Part shown: piece after piece, positions 49,930-59,424 of the stretch
Numbering within the stretch: position 1 is the first letter of the stretch
How the letters are laid out: each line of letters opens with the position of its first letter
NCBI GenBank assembly: GCA_934130595.1
Contig: CAKOYF010000003.1
Span: 62,001 to 126,000 of the forward strand
Reading direction: 5' to 3'
From: an uncultured Clostridia bacterium
Lineage (GTDB): Bacteria; Bacillota; Clostridia; TANB77; CAG-465
DNA: 64,000 nt
Notes under the pieces: model-generated
The model's database searches: none
What the model was told of the DNA's origin: nothing
What the model saw: the letters and a program-made list of their open reading frames with translations, nothing else
Position numbers and translations under genes: made by a program

Positions 49930-51897
49930 TTATTTCATATTTTTGAGTTCTTCTATAAAGTCTCTAATTGTAGCTGCTTTTTCAAATTCATACTTTCTAG
50001 CATAAGCCATCATTTCTTCTGTTAATCTTTCAATTGATTCTTCAATTGTCTCTCCCTTTTTAACATTTACTTCATTTTGTTCATCATCTTCTTTAAATGT
50101 AGCTTTTACTGTATCTCTTATTTCTTTTATTATAGTATGTGGAACTATGCCATGTTCCTCATTATATTTCATCTGAATTTCTCTTCTTCTGTTAGTTTCA
50201 TGAATTGCTTTTTCCATAGATTCAGTTAGCTCGTCTGCATACATTATTACTCTACCATTAGAATTTCTTGCAGCTCTTCCGATTGTTTGAATTAATGATC
50301 TTTCACTTCTTAAAAATCCTTCTTTATCTGCATCTAGAATAGTAACTAATGAAACTTCTGGAATGTCTAATCCTTCTCTTAATAGATTTATTCCAACAAG
50401 TACATCAAATTTACCAAGTCTTAAATCTCTTATTATCTCTAGTCTATCTAGAGCTTCTATATCTGAATGCATATATCTAACTTTTATATCTTTTTCAGTT
50501 AAATATGCAGTTAATTCTTCTGCCATTTTTTTAGTAAGTGTTGTTACTAATACTCTTTCTCCTGACTCAACAACTTCGTGAATATTTTTAGTTAAATCTT
50601 CTATTTGTCCATCAGTAGGTTTTACCACAATCTTAGGATCAAGTAACCCAGTAGGTCTTATAATCTGTTCTGCAGTTACCTGAGAATGAGCTTTTTCATA
50701 GTCTGCTGGTGTTGCACTAACAAATATTATTTGTTTTACTTTTTTCTCCCATTCTTCAAATTTCAAAGGTCTATTATCAAAAGCAGAAGGAAGTCTAAAT
50801 CCATTTTCTACTAGTGATTCTTTTCTTGCTCTATCTCCATTATACATTCCTCTAATTTGTGGAACAGTTACATGAGATTCATCTACAACAACTAAGAAAT
50901 CATCTCCCATATAATCAAAAAGAGTATAAGGTGTAGAACCCTTTTCTCTTCCAGATAACACAGCAGAATAGTTTTCTATTCCTTGGCAAAATCCTGTTTC
51001 TTTTAGCATTTCTATATCAAAATTAGTTCTTTGCTCTATTCTATATGCTTCAACTACTTTGTCTCTTTCTTTAAAGTATTTTACTCTTTCTTCAAGTTCT
51101 TTTTCTATTTTTCCTATAGCACTATCTATCTTTTCTTTTTGAATAACATAGTGAGATTTCGGATATATAAATTCATGTTTAGATGTAGCCTTTACTTTAC
51201 CTGTTATTGCCTCTATTAAGCATACTCTATCTATTTCATCTCCAAAAAATTCTAGTCTTATTGCTTCTTCACCATTTCCAGCAGGGAATATATCTACTAC
51301 ATCTCCTTTTACTCTAAATTCTCCACGTTTGAAGTCCATTTCACTTCTTGTGTATTGCATCTCAATAAGTCTTTCAAGAACATCATCTCTTTCAATTTTC
51401 ATTCCTGGACGAACAGATAATACCATAGAACTATAGTCTTCTGGAGAACCTAAAGAATATATTGAAGAAACTGATGCCACAATTATTACATCTTTTCTCT
51501 CAAATAAAGCTGCTGTTGCACTATGACGTAGCTTATCTATCTCATCATTTATTTGACTTTCTTTTTCAATATATGTATCAGTAGATGCAATATATGCTTC
51601 TGGTTGGTAATAATCATAATATGATATGAAATACTCTACAGCATTTTCAGGAAAAAATTCTTTAAGCTCACTATATAACTGTCCTGCTAATGTCTTATTG
51701 TGTGCCATTACAATTGTAGGTTTATTTACTTGTGCAATTACATTTGCTATTGTAAAAGTTTTTCCAGATCCTGTAACTCCAAGTAGAGTTTCTCCCTTAT
51801 TTCCTTTTTTTATTCCATCTACTAATGTCTTTATTGCTTCTGGTTGATCACCAGTTGGTTTATATTTTGAATGTAATTTGAATTTTGCTTCTTCCAT
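49930..51897 (-). CDS. uvrB: UvrABC system protein B
   Basis: Damage-verifying helicase of nucleotide excision repair, 655 residues. Motifs include Walker A LLGVTGSGKTFTIA, the beta-hairpin YYDYYQPEAYIAS, helicase SATPADYE and QTIGRAARN, and a C-terminal UVR domain (KYEFEKAATIRDFIEELK). It is complete. uvrA and uvrC are not in the window. No SOS box is seen at its promoter. Confidence 0.98.
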   Translation of the reverse strand: MEEAKFKLHSKYKPTGDQPEAIKTLVDGIKKGNKGETLLGVTGSGKTFTIANVIAQVNKPTIVMAHNKTLAGQLYSELKEFFPENAVEYFISYYDYYQPEAYIASTDTYIEKESQINDEIDKLRHSATAALFERKDVIIVASVSSIYSLGSPEDYSSMVLSVRPGMKIERDDVLERLIEMQYTRSEMDFKRGEFRVKGDVVDIFPAGNGEEAIRLEFFGDEIDRVCLIEAITGKVKATSKHEFIYPKSHYVIQKEKIDSAIGKIEKELEERVKYFKERDKVVEAYRIEQRTNFDIEMLKETGFCQGIENYSAVLSGREKGSTPYTLFDYMGDDFLVVVDESHVTVPQIRGMYNGDRARKESLVENGFRLPSAFDNRPLKFEEWEKKVKQIIFVSATPADYEKAHSQVTAEQIIRPTGLLDPKIVVKPTDGQIEDLTKNIHEVVESGERVLVTTLTKKMAEELTAYLTEKDIKVRYMHSDIEALDRLEIIRDLRLGKFDVLVGINLLREGLDIPEVSLVTILDADKEGFLRSERSLIQTIGRAARNSNGRVIMYADELTESMEKAIHETNRRREIQMKYNEEHGIVPHTIIKEIRDTVKATFKEDDEQNEVNVKKGETIEESIERLTEEMMAYARKYEFEKAATIRDFIEELKNMK

Positions 51898-51944
51898 TTA
51901 TATCTCCTTTTTTGTAGACTATCTAACTTTAAATAACACTTTTT

Positions 51945-51973
51945 ACTATACAATAATATCATTTTATCCTCAA
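51945..51973 (-). promoter_or_regulatory. Promoter of uvrB
   Basis: TTGAGG at 51973-51968, a 17-nt spacer, then TATAGT at 51950-51945. Confidence 0.6.
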
Positions 51974-52078
51974 AAATACAAGAAATTGTGAACTATTTTA
52001 CTTCATAATAGCTATATATAAAATATATAACTTATAAATAGATATTTGTTTAGTATTTTTATATTTATATATATCTAC

Positions 52079-52107
52079 TTGATTTTGTTTTAAATATACT
52101 ATATTAT
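52079..52107 (+). promoter_or_regulatory. Promoter of the 52127 gene
   Basis: TTGATT at 52079-52084, a 17-nt spacer, then TATTAT at 52102-52107. Confidence 0.6.
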
Positions 52108-52126
52108 TTGTAATAGGTGACGATAT

Positions 52127-52585
52127 ATGAATAAGAAAAAAATCTTTTTTATATTTTTAGTTGTTATAATTATTTTTGTTTTAGGAATATTAATATTTAA
52201 TTCATATTCAAGCAAAAAGAATGAAACGCTATTAGATAATGACAACCAAGTAAAAGTTCTATATGAAGTATATAACGATTTCTTAAATTACTATAATTCA
52301 AATATTATTCTAGATGAAAGTGCTTTAAGAAATTTCATAACACACGAAGAATTTAGCTCAGAAAATAAAGAACTGCTAAAAAAGGTTGAAAAAAATTCAG
52401 ACGATGATTACAAAGTTACCTATATTATGTCAGTTGAATATAACTTATCTAACAATATGCTAACCGTATCTCTATCTAATGATAATTCTCAAAAAATAAA
52501 CAGCTTCAACTATTTGCTAAAGCCTACTCTTTTTGAAATAAAGTATTTATCTCCAAAAGTAAGAAATATAAGTGAAGGTTATTAA
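52127..52585 (+). CDS. Single-pass membrane protein, hypothetical
   Basis: A 152-residue protein with a basic start, one membrane helix (about 5-25, IFFIFLVVIIIFVLGILIF) and a soluble outer domain of mixed strands and helices. No lipobox or family signature is seen. It resembles small clostridial exported proteins annotated as hypothetical. AGGTGA precedes the start. It is monocistronic with its own promoter and a strong terminator. Confidence 0.7.
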   Translation: MNKKKIFFIFLVVIIIFVLGILIFNSYSSKKNETLLDNDNQVKVLYEVYNDFLNYYNSNIILDESALRNFITHEEFSSENKELLKKVEKNSDDDYKVTYIMSVEYNLSNNMLTVSLSNDNSQKINSFNYLLKPTLFEIKYLSPKVRNISEGY

Positions 52586-52616
52586 AAAAAGGATGTTAAA
52601 TTAAACATCCTTTTTT
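52585..52616 (+). terminator. Terminator of the 52127 gene
   Basis: AAAAAAGGATGTT / AACATCCTTTTTT stem, 13 bp, with a six-base loop. Confidence 0.88.
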
Positions 52617-52651
52617 GCTTTTTCTATGCGATTATATATTGTATATCTTTT

Positions 52652-52936
52652 CTAAAAATTTTGATAAACTTCAAATAATTTTAAAAGTAATTTACGAATA
52701 TTAGATGTGTTTGAATTTTCTTGTGAATCTTTTAATGTCTTATCCAAACTGTTTATCATAACTCCCATTTCATATTTATCTACTTTCATTTTGTCTTTTA
52801 ACTTAATCATTACCTCATCAATTGCATCTGTATATTTATTTTGCTCTAATAAATTATTTCTAAATTCATTTAAAGAATAACGCATAATTTTTAGTTCTTC
52901 GCTGTCTAATTCTATTTTCTTTTTCTTTTCAAACAT
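52652..52936 (-). CDS. Small helical hypothetical protein, 94 aa
   Basis: A charged, helix-rich protein with no membrane segment: KKKIELDSEELKIMRYSLNE, then two further amphipathic helices. I do not recognise it. It lies 19 nt after the MYG1 gene, with AGGTGAG before the ATG, and is likely co-transcribed with it. The length and charge pattern suggest a structural or adaptor protein, but nothing more can be said. Confidence 0.65.
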   Translation of the reverse strand: MFEKKKKIELDSEELKIMRYSLNEFRNNLLEQNKYTDAIDEVMIKLKDKMKVDKYEMGVMINSLDKTLKDSQENSNTSNIRKLLLKLFEVYQNF

Positions 52937-52955
52937 TATAACTCACCTTATTTAA

Positions 52956-53885
52956 TTATCTATTTGCTAAATTTGCAAGTTTCATTGCATCTTCTTTAGT
53001 CTCAGCTGTACAAATAAAGCATGCATTATGACAAAATCTTGCTGTTTTAATGCCTGTTACTTCTTGTAGCTTTTCATCTCTTAATCCTGCCCATTCTTTT
53101 GGTAGACTTTTTCTATTTTCAAAACTTCCCTCTTCTTTAGGTACTGTATATACGTTGTATCCACCTCTATTTGAAGGAAATACTACAAACAATATTTCTT
53201 TTGCTTTTTCATTTTCTGAGTTTAATACTAAGCTTTTCCATGGCATAAATTCATTTAGTACTAAAATATTGTTTTCTGATTCTTCAATTGCTTTTTCTAC
53301 TATTGCCTTTGCTTGTAGTTTAGAATACTCACCTTCAAATACATTTTTAACTACTATTTTAGCTAACTCTATTGCTTCAACGAACTTATCATCTGAATCT
53401 ACTTTTTCATTCCATCTTGGATTAAATGTAGCTATAATACTTGCAAGTGTAACATATTTATATTCTACATCAATAGTTGGAGTAACTCCATTATCATTTG
53501 CATCAATAAATTGAATCATATTTTTGTCTATTTGTTTTTTAAAATACCCAATATCATTTGGATTTATTCCTATCTTTTCTAGTATTTTATCTCCATATTT
53601 TCTCCAAACAAGTCCACATGCTGCATATGGTACACCATTTTCTCTTTTTCCATTTCCGCCTGCTTGGTGATGGTCTAATTCTCCAAGACCTACATCATAC
53701 ACTATAACACTATCTTTTGCTTCATTTCTATACTCATTTATTCTATATACTGCTATATTATCTAAAAGTAGAGATAGTAACACTGTTGCAAATACTTCAT
53801 CTGCATGAAAAGTACCGCTATGTGTAACACAATCTGCTTTATCTAAATCTTTAGTTGTTGTTATATTTCCAAATTCTAATTTCAT
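52956..53885 (-). CDS. MYG1 family (UPF0160) DHH-like phosphoesterase
   Basis: A 309-residue member of the MYG1 family, related to DHH phosphoesterases and, in eukaryotes, an RNA exonuclease. Metal-binding motifs are THSGTFHADEV near 21-31, YDVGLGELDHHQAGG near 62-76, and the C-terminal FCHNACFICTAETKEDA. The bacterial role is not settled. AGGAGGAAG precedes the ATG. Confidence 0.88.
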   Translation of the reverse strand: MKLEFGNITTTKDLDKADCVTHSGTFHADEVFATVLLSLLLDNIAVYRINEYRNEAKDSVIVYDVGLGELDHHQAGGNGKRENGVPYAACGLVWRKYGDKILEKIGINPNDIGYFKKQIDKNMIQFIDANDNGVTPTIDVEYKYVTLASIIATFNPRWNEKVDSDDKFVEAIELAKIVVKNVFEGEYSKLQAKAIVEKAIEESENNILVLNEFMPWKSLVLNSENEKAKEILFVVFPSNRGGYNVYTVPKEEGSFENRKSLPKEWAGLRDEKLQEVTGIKTARFCHNACFICTAETKEDAMKLANLANR

Positions 53886-53942
53886 ATTCTTCCTCCTGCT
53901 ATATTTTAGTATAGTATATCATTATAATATATTTTTAGCAAG

Positions 53943-53976
53943 AAAAAAACTAGCATATAAATGCTAGCTTTTTTTA
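53943..53976 (-). terminator. Terminator of the HU gene
   Basis: CTAGCAT / ATGCTAG stem with A and T runs on the two sides, after the HU stop. Confidence 0.82.
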
Positions 53977-53987
53977 AATCATATTTA

Positions 53988-54260
53988 CTAGTTAACTTTA
54001 GCTTTTAATTCACTACCAGCTTTGAAAGCAACAGATTTGCTTGCTGGGATTTTAATAGCTTCACCAGTTCTAGGGTTTTTACCCATTCTTGCAGCTCTTT
54101 CAGAAATTCTAAAAGTACCAAATCCTGCTACTGCAACTTTGTTTCCTTTTTCAAGTTCTTCTTTAACAACTTCAAAAACTCCATTGAATGCTTTTTCGCT
54201 ATCAGCTTTTGTCATTCCAGTTTTTTCAGCTAATGTTTTAATCATTTCTGCTTTTGTCAT
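53988..54260 (-). CDS. HU family DNA-binding protein
   Basis: Histone-like dimer that bends DNA. The 90 residues have the standard helical base (MTKAEMIKTLAEKTGMTKADSEKAF begins it) and the DNA arm GFGTFRISERAARMGKNPRTG with the Pro that intercalates, ending KSVAFKAGSELKAKV. The start at 54260 follows GGGGTG; the GTG three codons earlier overlaps that site. It has its own promoter and terminator, consistent with high expression. Confidence 0.96.
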   Translation of the reverse strand: MTKAEMIKTLAEKTGMTKADSEKAFNGVFEVVKEELEKGNKVAVAGFGTFRISERAARMGKNPRTGEAIKIPASKSVAFKAGSELKAKVN

Positions 54261-54307
54261 ATATTTCACCCCCTAGAAATAACAAATAACTTTATTATTT
54301 CACCCAG

Positions 54308-54336
54308 ATTATAGCATAATTAATGCAATAAAACAA
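54308..54336 (-). promoter_or_regulatory. Promoter of the HU gene
   Basis: TTGTTT at 54336-54331, a 17-nt spacer, then TATAAT at 54313-54308. Confidence 0.75.
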
Positions 54337-54361
54337 GCTTGTATGCTTATTTTTAACTAAT

Positions 54362-54934
54362 TTAGCCTATATATTTTGACTTGTTGTCATTTATACTATT
54401 ATCTACGCCAATCCAATATATTTGCTCTATTTCATTTATTTGAGTATCTAAATATTCTTTTTCAAGTTTTCCACCTAAAGCTTGTATTGTTTTAGCTGAA
54501 CCAATATTTGATTTTTCACAATCAAGCATTACACTTTTTAATCCTGCCTTTTGACACTCTAATAGTGCTAAGAACAAATTATACTTATTATATCCCTTCT
54601 TGCGTTCAGTAGGTCTTATTGAATATCCTATATTTCCATTTTTTTCTCTTAGTTTTTTATTTAATGCTAATCTTATATTTACCATTCCGATAATTCTATT
54701 ATCTTTTTCTCTTACTAAAAATAATGTTTTAGTAGGGACCTTTTCTTCAGTAATAGCTCTTTTTTCATCTTCACCAATTTTTACTAACCAATTTTCATAA
54801 GTATCATTTTTTAAATATCTTGCAAGTCCTCCCACTCCATTTATTTGTGAGTTATATTCATAAAATTCATTTATATAATCTATAGCTTGCTCTTTATACT
54901 CAATTGTTGGTTTTACTAACATCATTTTTTCCAT
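54362..54934 (-). CDS. GNAT-family N-acetyltransferase
   Basis: A 190-residue acetyltransferase. The fold is seen in FLVREKDNRIIGMVNIRLAL (beta strands 3-4), GNIGYSIRPTERKKGYNKYNLFLAL (motif A, with the acetyl-CoA loop replaced by the ERKKGYN form) and LDCEKSNIGSAKTIQALGGKLEKEY (motif B). It resembles RimJ/RimL-type relatives. The acceptor is unknown. The start at 54934 follows AAGGAG by 6 nt. It lies 10 nt after another GNAT gene. Confidence 0.82.
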   Translation of the reverse strand: MEKMMLVKPTIEYKEQAIDYINEFYEYNSQINGVGGLARYLKNDTYENWLVKIGEDEKRAITEEKVPTKTLFLVREKDNRIIGMVNIRLALNKKLREKNGNIGYSIRPTERKKGYNKYNLFLALLECQKAGLKSVMLDCEKSNIGSAKTIQALGGKLEKEYLDTQINEIEQIYWIGVDNSINDNKSKYIG

Positions 54935-54944
54935 TTTTTTCTCC

Positions 54945-55445
54945 TTATATTTCAAATTCAATTATTTCTTCTTTTATTTTTTCTTCTACAAAAGTATGTT
55001 CAAATTCTGATACTACTTTTCCTCCCATATGTAGATAGAATCCAAGTGTTGGATTTCCTTTTAAACAATCTATTCTCATTTTGCTATATCCCATATCTTT
55101 TATCTCTTTTTTAGCTTTCTCAAATAATCTTTTTCCTATTCCTTTTCCTTTAAATCCTTCTAATAAGTACAATGCATTTATTTGTCCAAACTCTTCATAT
55201 CCTTTTTCTTGACATTTTCCATATCTACAAAAACCAATAACAGTATTATCTTTTTTAGCTACCAAATAATTTCCATCTTCAGTTATTCTCTTTTTTATTT
55301 TCTCTGAGCTGTTCTCAACATTTTTTATTCTAAAATTTATAGTCTCATCTTTCATTAATCCGCTATATTGTGTTTTCCATGTATATACATTTACTATAGC
55401 AATTTGTAATGAATCTTCTTGTTTTGCTTTCATTATTTCTATCAT
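54945..55445 (-). CDS. GNAT-family N-acetyltransferase
   Basis: A 166-residue acetyltransferase with NYLVAKKDNTVIGFCRYG, then INALYLLEGFKGKGIGKRLFEKAKKE, the acetyl-CoA loop being KGKGIG, and LDCLKGNPTLGFYLHMGGKVV. All core elements are present. The acceptor cannot be inferred. It precedes a second GNAT gene, so the pair may act on related substrates. Confidence 0.87.
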   Translation of the reverse strand: MIEIMKAKQEDSLQIAIVNVYTWKTQYSGLMKDETINFRIKNVENSSEKIKKRITEDGNYLVAKKDNTVIGFCRYGKCQEKGYEEFGQINALYLLEGFKGKGIGKRLFEKAKKEIKDMGYSKMRIDCLKGNPTLGFYLHMGGKVVSEFEHTFVEEKIKEEIIEFEI

Positions 55446-55536
55446 TTTTTTCTACCTCCGAAACTGTCTTATAATAATATAATACAAAAGTTTACACTTT
55501 TTTTCAACTCAAAGCCTATATTATTTTTAAGATATA

Positions 55537-55565
55537 TTTACTTATATTACTTTTTATGTTAAAAT
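55537..55565 (+). promoter_or_regulatory. Promoter of the 55608 gene
   Basis: TTTACT at 55537-55542, a 17-nt spacer, then TAAAAT at 55560-55565. Confidence 0.6.
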
Positions 55566-55607
55566 TGTTTTCCGATGTCTATTATTTTTTTAAAGGAAGT
55601 GATACTA

Positions 55608-56093
55608 ATGATACCTTCAAAGTTTTTAAGATTAATTATATCTAGGAATCACAAAATTAATCTCAAAGAATTTTCATGGACTAAGGAGTTTGAAACTGCA
55701 GTATTTCATATGGATTTTTATGATGATTGGCATAAAATATCTTTAAAAACAATATTTAACGACGGCTATAATATTGGAAACTGCCTATTAACTTCTTATT
55801 ATGTCTCAAAAGCAATTGAAGATTCTTTAATATGTACAGGAAAAGTAGAAATACTTAAAGGGACTAAAAATAGTCCAAACGGCGATCATGTATGGGTTGA
55901 AAACGAAGATTACATTATAGATACCACTCTTATGATAAAGCTTCCTAAAAAATATAAGTATGCTAAATATTATCATAAAGATTCATGTATTCAACCACAA
56001 TTTTCAAAAAACGATATTTCTTATGAAGATGATAAATACTTTAAAGAAAAACATGCAGATCAATATTACTTAGACCTATTTTCAATCAAATAA
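55608..56093 (+). CDS. Hypothetical protein with transglutaminase-like Cys-His-Asp pattern
   Basis: A 161-residue soluble protein I do not recognise by name. IGNCLLTSYYVSKAI, then GDHVWVENEDYIIDTTLMI gives a Cys, His and Asp in the order seen in transglutaminase-like and papain-like folds (Cys at a helix start, His and Asp on neighbouring strands). This suggests a cysteine hydrolase or acyltransferase, but it is inference. The start at 55608 follows GGAAGTGATACTA. It is monocistronic. Confidence 0.62.
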   Translation: MIPSKFLRLIISRNHKINLKEFSWTKEFETAVFHMDFYDDWHKISLKTIFNDGYNIGNCLLTSYYVSKAIEDSLICTGKVEILKGTKNSPNGDHVWVENEDYIIDTTLMIKLPKKYKYAKYYHKDSCIQPQFSKNDISYEDDKYFKEKHADQYYLDLFSIK

Positions 56094-56119
56094 AGAAGGC
56101 TTAATTGCCTTCTTTATTT
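56088..56119. terminator. Bidirectional terminator between the 55608 gene and folD
   Basis: A 13-bp stem AAATAAAGAAGGC / GCCTTCTTTATTT with a six-base loop. It overlaps both stop regions. Confidence 0.82.
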
Positions 56120-56958
56120 TGTTCTATTGTAGCTTGTACTACATTTTCAAGTAAAGATAGAACTGTTGTAAGTCCTACCCCTCCTGGTACAGGAGTAATT
56201 TTGCTACATATTGGTAAAACAGATTCTGTATCTACATCTCCTAATATTTTGCCATTAACTCTATTTATTCCAACATCTACTACTACAGCACCCTCTTTTA
56301 CCATATCTTTTGTTATTATATGCGGTCTTCCTACTGCTGCTACTAATATATCTGCTTGTTTTGTGAAAATTGATATATCTTTAGTTTTAGAATGACATAT
56401 TGTAACAGTAGCTCCTCTTTTTAATAATATTTGAGAAATAGGTTTACCAACAATTCTACTTCTTCCAACTATTACTGCATGTTTTCCTTCACAATCAAAA
56501 CCTATATCATCTAGTATTGTAATTATTCCTTTTGGAGTACATGGTATAAATGTCTCTTTTTCTCCAATAAAAAGCTTTCCTAATGTTAAAGGATGAAATC
56601 CATCAACATCTTTTGATGCAGAAATAGAATCTAATACTTCATCCATATCTATATGATGGTATAGTGGTAATTGTACCAATATACCATTTACACTCTTATC
56701 TTCATTTAATTCTTTTACTTTACGTACTACCTCCTCAGTAGTCGCCTCTTTACCAAAAATATATTCTTCTTGCTCTACACCTAATTCTTCACACATCTTA
56801 CGTTTTTTTCCAACATATATTTTTGAAGCTTCATCATCACTTGCTAAAACCACAGCAAGTTTAGGATTAATTCCCTTTTCTTTTAATTTTACAACTTTTT
56901 CTTTTAGTTCTTCTTTTTTTCTAGCTACAATTTCTTTTACGTTAATCTTTTCTCCCAT
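56101..56958 (-). CDS. folD: Bifunctional methylenetetrahydrofolate dehydrogenase/cyclohydrolase
   Basis: Interconverts methylene- and formyl-tetrahydrofolate, supplying the formyl donor used by Fmt. The 285 residues have the active site YVGKKRKMCEELG with catalytic Lys, GILVQLPLYHH, the NADP site VIVGRSRIVGKPI, and the C-terminal PVPGGVGLTTV. It overlaps dpaA by 22 nt. Confidence 0.97.
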   Translation of the reverse strand: MGEKINVKEIVARKKEELKEKVVKLKEKGINPKLAVVLASDDEASKIYVGKKRKMCEELGVEQEEYIFGKEATTEEVVRKVKELNEDKSVNGILVQLPLYHHIDMDEVLDSISASKDVDGFHPLTLGKLFIGEKETFIPCTPKGIITILDDIGFDCEGKHAVIVGRSRIVGKPISQILLKRGATVTICHSKTKDISIFTKQADILVAAVGRPHIITKDMVKEGAVVVDVGINRVNGKILGDVDTESVLPICSKITPVPGGVGLTTVLSLLENVVQATIEQNKEGN

Positions 56959-57737
56959 TTATCTTCCTCTCCTAATAGTTCATCTATTGTTTCTTTTATG
57001 TATAATGCTGCTGAATATGGTGAATCTTTTGAAGGAACCGCTAAATACCAAGCTGTATTTATTTTGTTTTTGTACAATTCTTCAAAATCCACTCCTCCAG
57101 GAGCTGACGCAAGGTCTATTACACACGCTTTTCGATTTAGTAATGCTACTTTATTTTTATCTAAAATCATTGTTGGAATAGTATTAAATACTATATCCAT
57201 TTTAGGTAACACTAAATCTAAATCTTTTAAATCTACTCCATTATATCCCATACTTTCTATTAATGCAATATCTTTCTTTTTTCGAGCTTCACAAAAAATA
57301 TTTGCACCAAATCCTTCTAAATTTCTTGCCAAAGCTTTACCAATTCTACCATATCCAAGTATTAATACATTTGATTTATTCAAAGTAAAGTCTGTCATCT
57401 CAATTGCTTTTTTTATTGCTCCTTCACTTGTTGCAACAGCGTTTTTTATACTATATTGCTCATAATCTAACAAGTCTATTACATTAATATTATTTTCTTT
57501 TAACTTATTTATTACGCTATCTTTTATTGCTCCTGAGACCAAAGTTTTATTACTATTTTTTAGTTTTAATATCATATCTTCAATTGTCATATCACTATTA
57601 TTTATATTAACCATATCTTTTGAAAATGGAATTGGACAAACTACTACATCTGCCTCCTCTAATTTTACCTTTTCTTTTTCATATAATTCTCTTAACTTCA
57701 CACTTCTTTCGTCTTGACCTACTATATAAATTTTCAT
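56937..57737 (-). CDS. dpaA: Dipicolinate synthase subunit A
   Basis: NAD(P)-dependent subunit that makes dipicolinate with DpaB. The 266 residues begin with an IVGQDERSVKLRELY domain and hold the Rossmann motif VLILGYGRIGKALA near 125-138, then VFNTIPTMIL and IDLASAPGGVDF, as in SpoVFA. The usual partner dpaB is not next to it but at 11225. It overlaps folD, so the two are translated together. Confidence 0.9.
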   Translation of the reverse strand: MKIYIVGQDERSVKLRELYEKEKVKLEEADVVVCPIPFSKDMVNINNSDMTIEDMILKLKNSNKTLVSGAIKDSVINKLKENNINVIDLLDYEQYSIKNAVATSEGAIKKAIEMTDFTLNKSNVLILGYGRIGKALARNLEGFGANIFCEARKKKDIALIESMGYNGVDLKDLDLVLPKMDIVFNTIPTMILDKNKVALLNRKACVIDLASAPGGVDFEELYKNKINTAWYLAVPSKDSPYSAALYIKETIDELLGEEDKWEKRLT

Positions 57738-57763
57738 AAAATAACATCACCTATACAATTATA

Positions 57764-57798
57764 TAAAAAAAGAGAATGTTTTATTCATTCTCTTTTTT
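57764..57798 (-). terminator. Terminator of cardiolipin synthase
   Basis: AAAAAAGAGAATG / CATTCTCTTTTTT stem, 13 bp, with a seven-base loop. Confidence 0.88.
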
Positions 57799-57816
57799 AA
57801 ACAATAATATATAGGA

Positions 57817-59406
57817 TTAAAACATAGTTGAAAATACTGTAAGAATAGATTCAATTAATTTCTTTATAAGTGGTCTTTTTATCCAATTTTTTAATTCAAC
57901 TTTTATACATGAGTTTTCTATCATGTTTAAGAAATCTTCTTTTATTTTTATTTCTGTTGAAGTACCATATATTAGACTTACACATTCATAGTTTAAGTTC
58001 ATACTTCTATAATCCATATTAGCGCTTCCAACAATTCCAATTTTATCATCTGAGACAAAAGTCTTAGAATGTATAAAACCAGGTCTGTATTCGTATACAT
58101 TTACACCTGCAGATAGCAATACTTCATAATATGATCTAGTAGACATTTGAACTATTTTTTTATCTGGTATATGTGGTAATATTATTTTTACATCTACACC
58201 ACTTCTTGCCGCATTTAGTAATGCTGTTAACATTGGCTCTGAAATAGCAAAATATGGAGTAGTAATATACACATAATCTGTTGCTGTATTTATCATTTGC
58301 ATATATAAAGATTCTATAGGATTTTTTCTATTATTAGGTCCATCGGATAAAGCTACTGCTATACCTTCTTTAGCCTTTTTATCTGTTTTTGAACTTAAAC
58401 TAATGCTTTTATACTTATCATAATCTAATTCTATTTTTTTATCTATTAGCTTTAAATCTCTTAAAAACATAAGTGCAAAGTTCCATGATATTTCACCTTC
58501 AAATCTAATACCTGCATCTTTCCAATGTCCATATTTTTCTTTTATATTGGCATATTCGTCCGCAAGATTAAATCCTCCAGTATAGGATATCTTTCCATCA
58601 ATTGCAATAACTTTTCTATGTAATCTATTATTAAAATATGAATTTATTAGTATTGATAATGGATTAAAGGCATATACTTTAACTCCAGCATCAGCTAAAT
58701 CTTTTCTAGCTTTTTTAGTAAACTTGCCAATACAACCATATGAATCATATATTATTCTTACGTCAAGACCTTCTTTAGCCTTTTTCTTTAAGATTTCAAA
58801 AACTTCATCTGTAATTTTACCTTTGTCTATAATATAAAATTCCATGAATATATATGATTTTGCATTTAATAAATCTTGTTTTAAATCTACAAATACTTTA
58901 TCTCCTAAATCATAATATTTACTTGATACATTTTGACAAACTGGATAAGATGTAATATTTTGAATGTATTGTAACATATTATATACATGCTTATCTTCCT
59001 CTTTTAATTCATTTAATGCTTCAAAAGAATTGTCTAATAAATAATTGGTATCATTTTCTATTTGTTTTATATCTATTTGTTTCTTTCTTCTTAGTCTACT
59101 ATTTCCCCATAAGATGTATACACAAATTCCAAAAACAGGCATAAACATAATAAATAGTATCCATGCAAGTTTATATAATGCGGAATCATGTTTTGCTAAT
59201 ATATATATTACAGCGACTATTCTAATAATATTATATACGAAAAATTTAGAATCATATACACTTCCTGTTGCAGATAAAAGTACCCAAAAAACAGCTACTT
59301 GCAACAATAATGCAATCAAAACTAATATTGTTTTCCATATTAATCTTAATAATAAGCTCTCGGATTTTCTTACATTCTTCTTTAATTTTCTAGATTCTTT
59401 ATCCAT
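57817..59406 (-). CDS. cls: Cardiolipin synthase
   Basis: Phospholipase D-family membrane enzyme that joins two phosphatidylglycerol molecules. The 529 residues have an N-terminal basic tail, two or three membrane helices (about 18-95), and two HKD motifs: HRKVIAIDGKISYTGGFN near 260 and HSKTFVSDDKIGIVGSANMD near 440. Both are complete. It lies 18 nt after tgt. Confidence 0.94.
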   Translation of the reverse strand: MDKESRKLKKNVRKSESLLLRLIWKTILVLIALLLQVAVFWVLLSATGSVYDSKFFVYNIIRIVAVIYILAKHDSALYKLAWILFIMFMPVFGICVYILWGNSRLRRKKQIDIKQIENDTNYLLDNSFEALNELKEEDKHVYNMLQYIQNITSYPVCQNVSSKYYDLGDKVFVDLKQDLLNAKSYIFMEFYIIDKGKITDEVFEILKKKAKEGLDVRIIYDSYGCIGKFTKKARKDLADAGVKVYAFNPLSILINSYFNNRLHRKVIAIDGKISYTGGFNLADEYANIKEKYGHWKDAGIRFEGEISWNFALMFLRDLKLIDKKIELDYDKYKSISLSSKTDKKAKEGIAVALSDGPNNRKNPIESLYMQMINTATDYVYITTPYFAISEPMLTALLNAARSGVDVKIILPHIPDKKIVQMSTRSYYEVLLSAGVNVYEYRPGFIHSKTFVSDDKIGIVGSANMDYRSMNLNYECVSLIYGTSTEIKIKEDFLNMIENSCIKVELKNWIKRPLIKKLIESILTVFSTMF

Positions 59407-59424
59407 GTACTATTCACCCTACTA

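Noticed and set aside
51898..52010. SOS box at uvrB
   Set aside because: No GAAC-N4-GTTC-like palindrome was found; a lone AGTTCAC is not enough.
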